The notes under the pieces were generated by a model. It was not told the origin of the DNA. It worked only from the letters and a program-made list of their open reading frames with translations, and made no database searches. A stretch of DNA of 14,072 nt. Origin: JAWLFY01 sp964462125. GTDB taxonomy: Bacteria; Planctomycetota; Planctomycetia; Pirellulales; Pirellulaceae. A program made the translations under genes and the position numbers. Where the stretch lies: positions 1 through 14,072 of the forward strand of contig CAYWXT010000142.1 in NCBI GenBank assembly GCA_964462125.1, written 5' to 3'. Below, one piece after another: positions 13,680 through 14,072 of the stretch (positions are counted from its first letter, which is position 1; the number at the start of each line of letters is the position of its first letter).

Positions 13680-14072
13680 ATGCACATTCGCTGGCGCGGC
13701 ATGGAGCTGCCAAGCTCCCTCGAAGTCGAACGCGATTCCCTCTCGCCAACCTACGGCAAGTTCATCGCCGAACCATTCGAACGCGGGTTCGGAGCGAGCG
13801 TCGGCAATAGCCTGCGACGGGTTCTGCTCAGCAGCCTGATGGGCAGTGCGGTCACGCAGATCAAGATCCGCGGCGCCCAACACGAGTTCACGACCCTCCC
13901 CGGCGTGCTCGAGGATGTCACGCAGATCGTGCTGAACGTCAAAAGCCTGATCGTTCGCAGCCAAAGCGAAGCGACACGGGTGATCACCGTGGAGCGAAAC
14001 AGTGCCGGTGTGGTCACCGGGGCCGATGTCGAAGGCGATGCCGACGTGGAGATCGTCAACAAAAATCATGTC
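13680..14072 (+). CDS. rpoA: RNA polymerase alpha subunit, N-terminal part (runs off right edge)
   Basis: The alpha N-terminal domain dimerises and nucleates assembly of RNA polymerase. From ATG at 13680 the frame is open to the last base, giving 131 residues with no stop, so the gene is cut by the window. The signature is unmistakable: YGKFIAEPFERGFGASVGNS then LRRVLLSSLMGSAVTQIKI, HEFTTLPGVLEDVTQIVLN, and the VKSL stretch. An AGAGG nine bases upstream (13666-13670) supports the start, and a 63-base gap separates it from rpsK. The C-terminal half and rplQ, if present, lie outside. Confidence 0.97.
   Translation, partial: MHIRWRGMELPSSLEVERDSLSPTYGKFIAEPFERGFGASVGNSLRRVLLSSLMGSAVTQIKIRGAQHEFTTLPGVLEDVTQIVLNVKSLIVRSQSEATRVITVERNSAGVVTGADVEGDADVEIVNKNHV

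Noticed and set aside
13203..14069. 288-codon minus-strand frame over rpsK and rpoA
   Set aside because: Antisense shadow of two essential, unmistakable genes.

Overview
This 14 kb, GC-rich window looks like chromosomal DNA of a planctomycete, probably Pirellulaceae-like. Four observations support this. The ribosomal cluster runs rpsM-rpsK-rpoA with no rpsD between rpsK and rpoA, an order I recall from Chlamydiae and relatives. There are several exported proteins of kinds common in planctomycetes: a HEAT-like protein, a DUF3500 protein and a PD40/M28/PDZ peptidase. Shine-Dalgarno sequences are weak or absent at many starts. The intergenic DNA carries palindromic repeats. The taxonomic call is inference; no rRNA is present.

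Layout. At 1-567 (minus) is the 5' part of an exported HEAT-like protein, running off the left edge. ilvN-ilvC (minus, 2383-794) encode the acetolactate synthase regulatory subunit and ketol-acid reductoisomerase; ilvB is not adjacent. A divergent intergenic region holds a perfect 28-bp inverted repeat built on GTGTCCGGTACC. The plus strand then carries scpA (condensin kleisin), a short RNase Z strikingly like plant TRZ1 as I remember it, and hemW, which overlaps the RNase Z gene by ATGA. Convergent to these is a minus-strand block: a YugP-type membrane zinc metallopeptidase, a 1060-codon exported PD40 propeller-PA-like-M28-PDZ protein, and an exported DUF3500 protein. The right end (plus) is thyA-folA, overlapping by one base, followed by rpsM, rpsK and the start of rpoA, which runs off the right edge.

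How the genes work together. IlvN and IlvC serve consecutive steps of branched-chain amino acid synthesis. ThyA and FolA form the dTMP/folate cycle: ThyA makes dihydrofolate and FolA reduces it. rpsM-rpsK-rpoA is the core of the alpha operon; a good sigma70-like promoter lies in the last codons of folA, so the cluster can be transcribed apart from thyA-folA. The M28 peptidase and the DUF3500 protein are exported or periplasmic, and the YugP-like peptidase is membrane bound.

Both edge genes (1-567 minus and 13680-14072 plus) are open to the window boundary without a stop and were read directly from the sequence. I found no tRNA, rRNA, CRISPR array, complete transposase, phage gene or defence system. 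I do not see a convincing new multi-gene system. The most notable items are the repeats, the plant-like RNase Z, the peptidase architecture with an in-frame 15-bp repeat in its export region, and the promoter inside folA.
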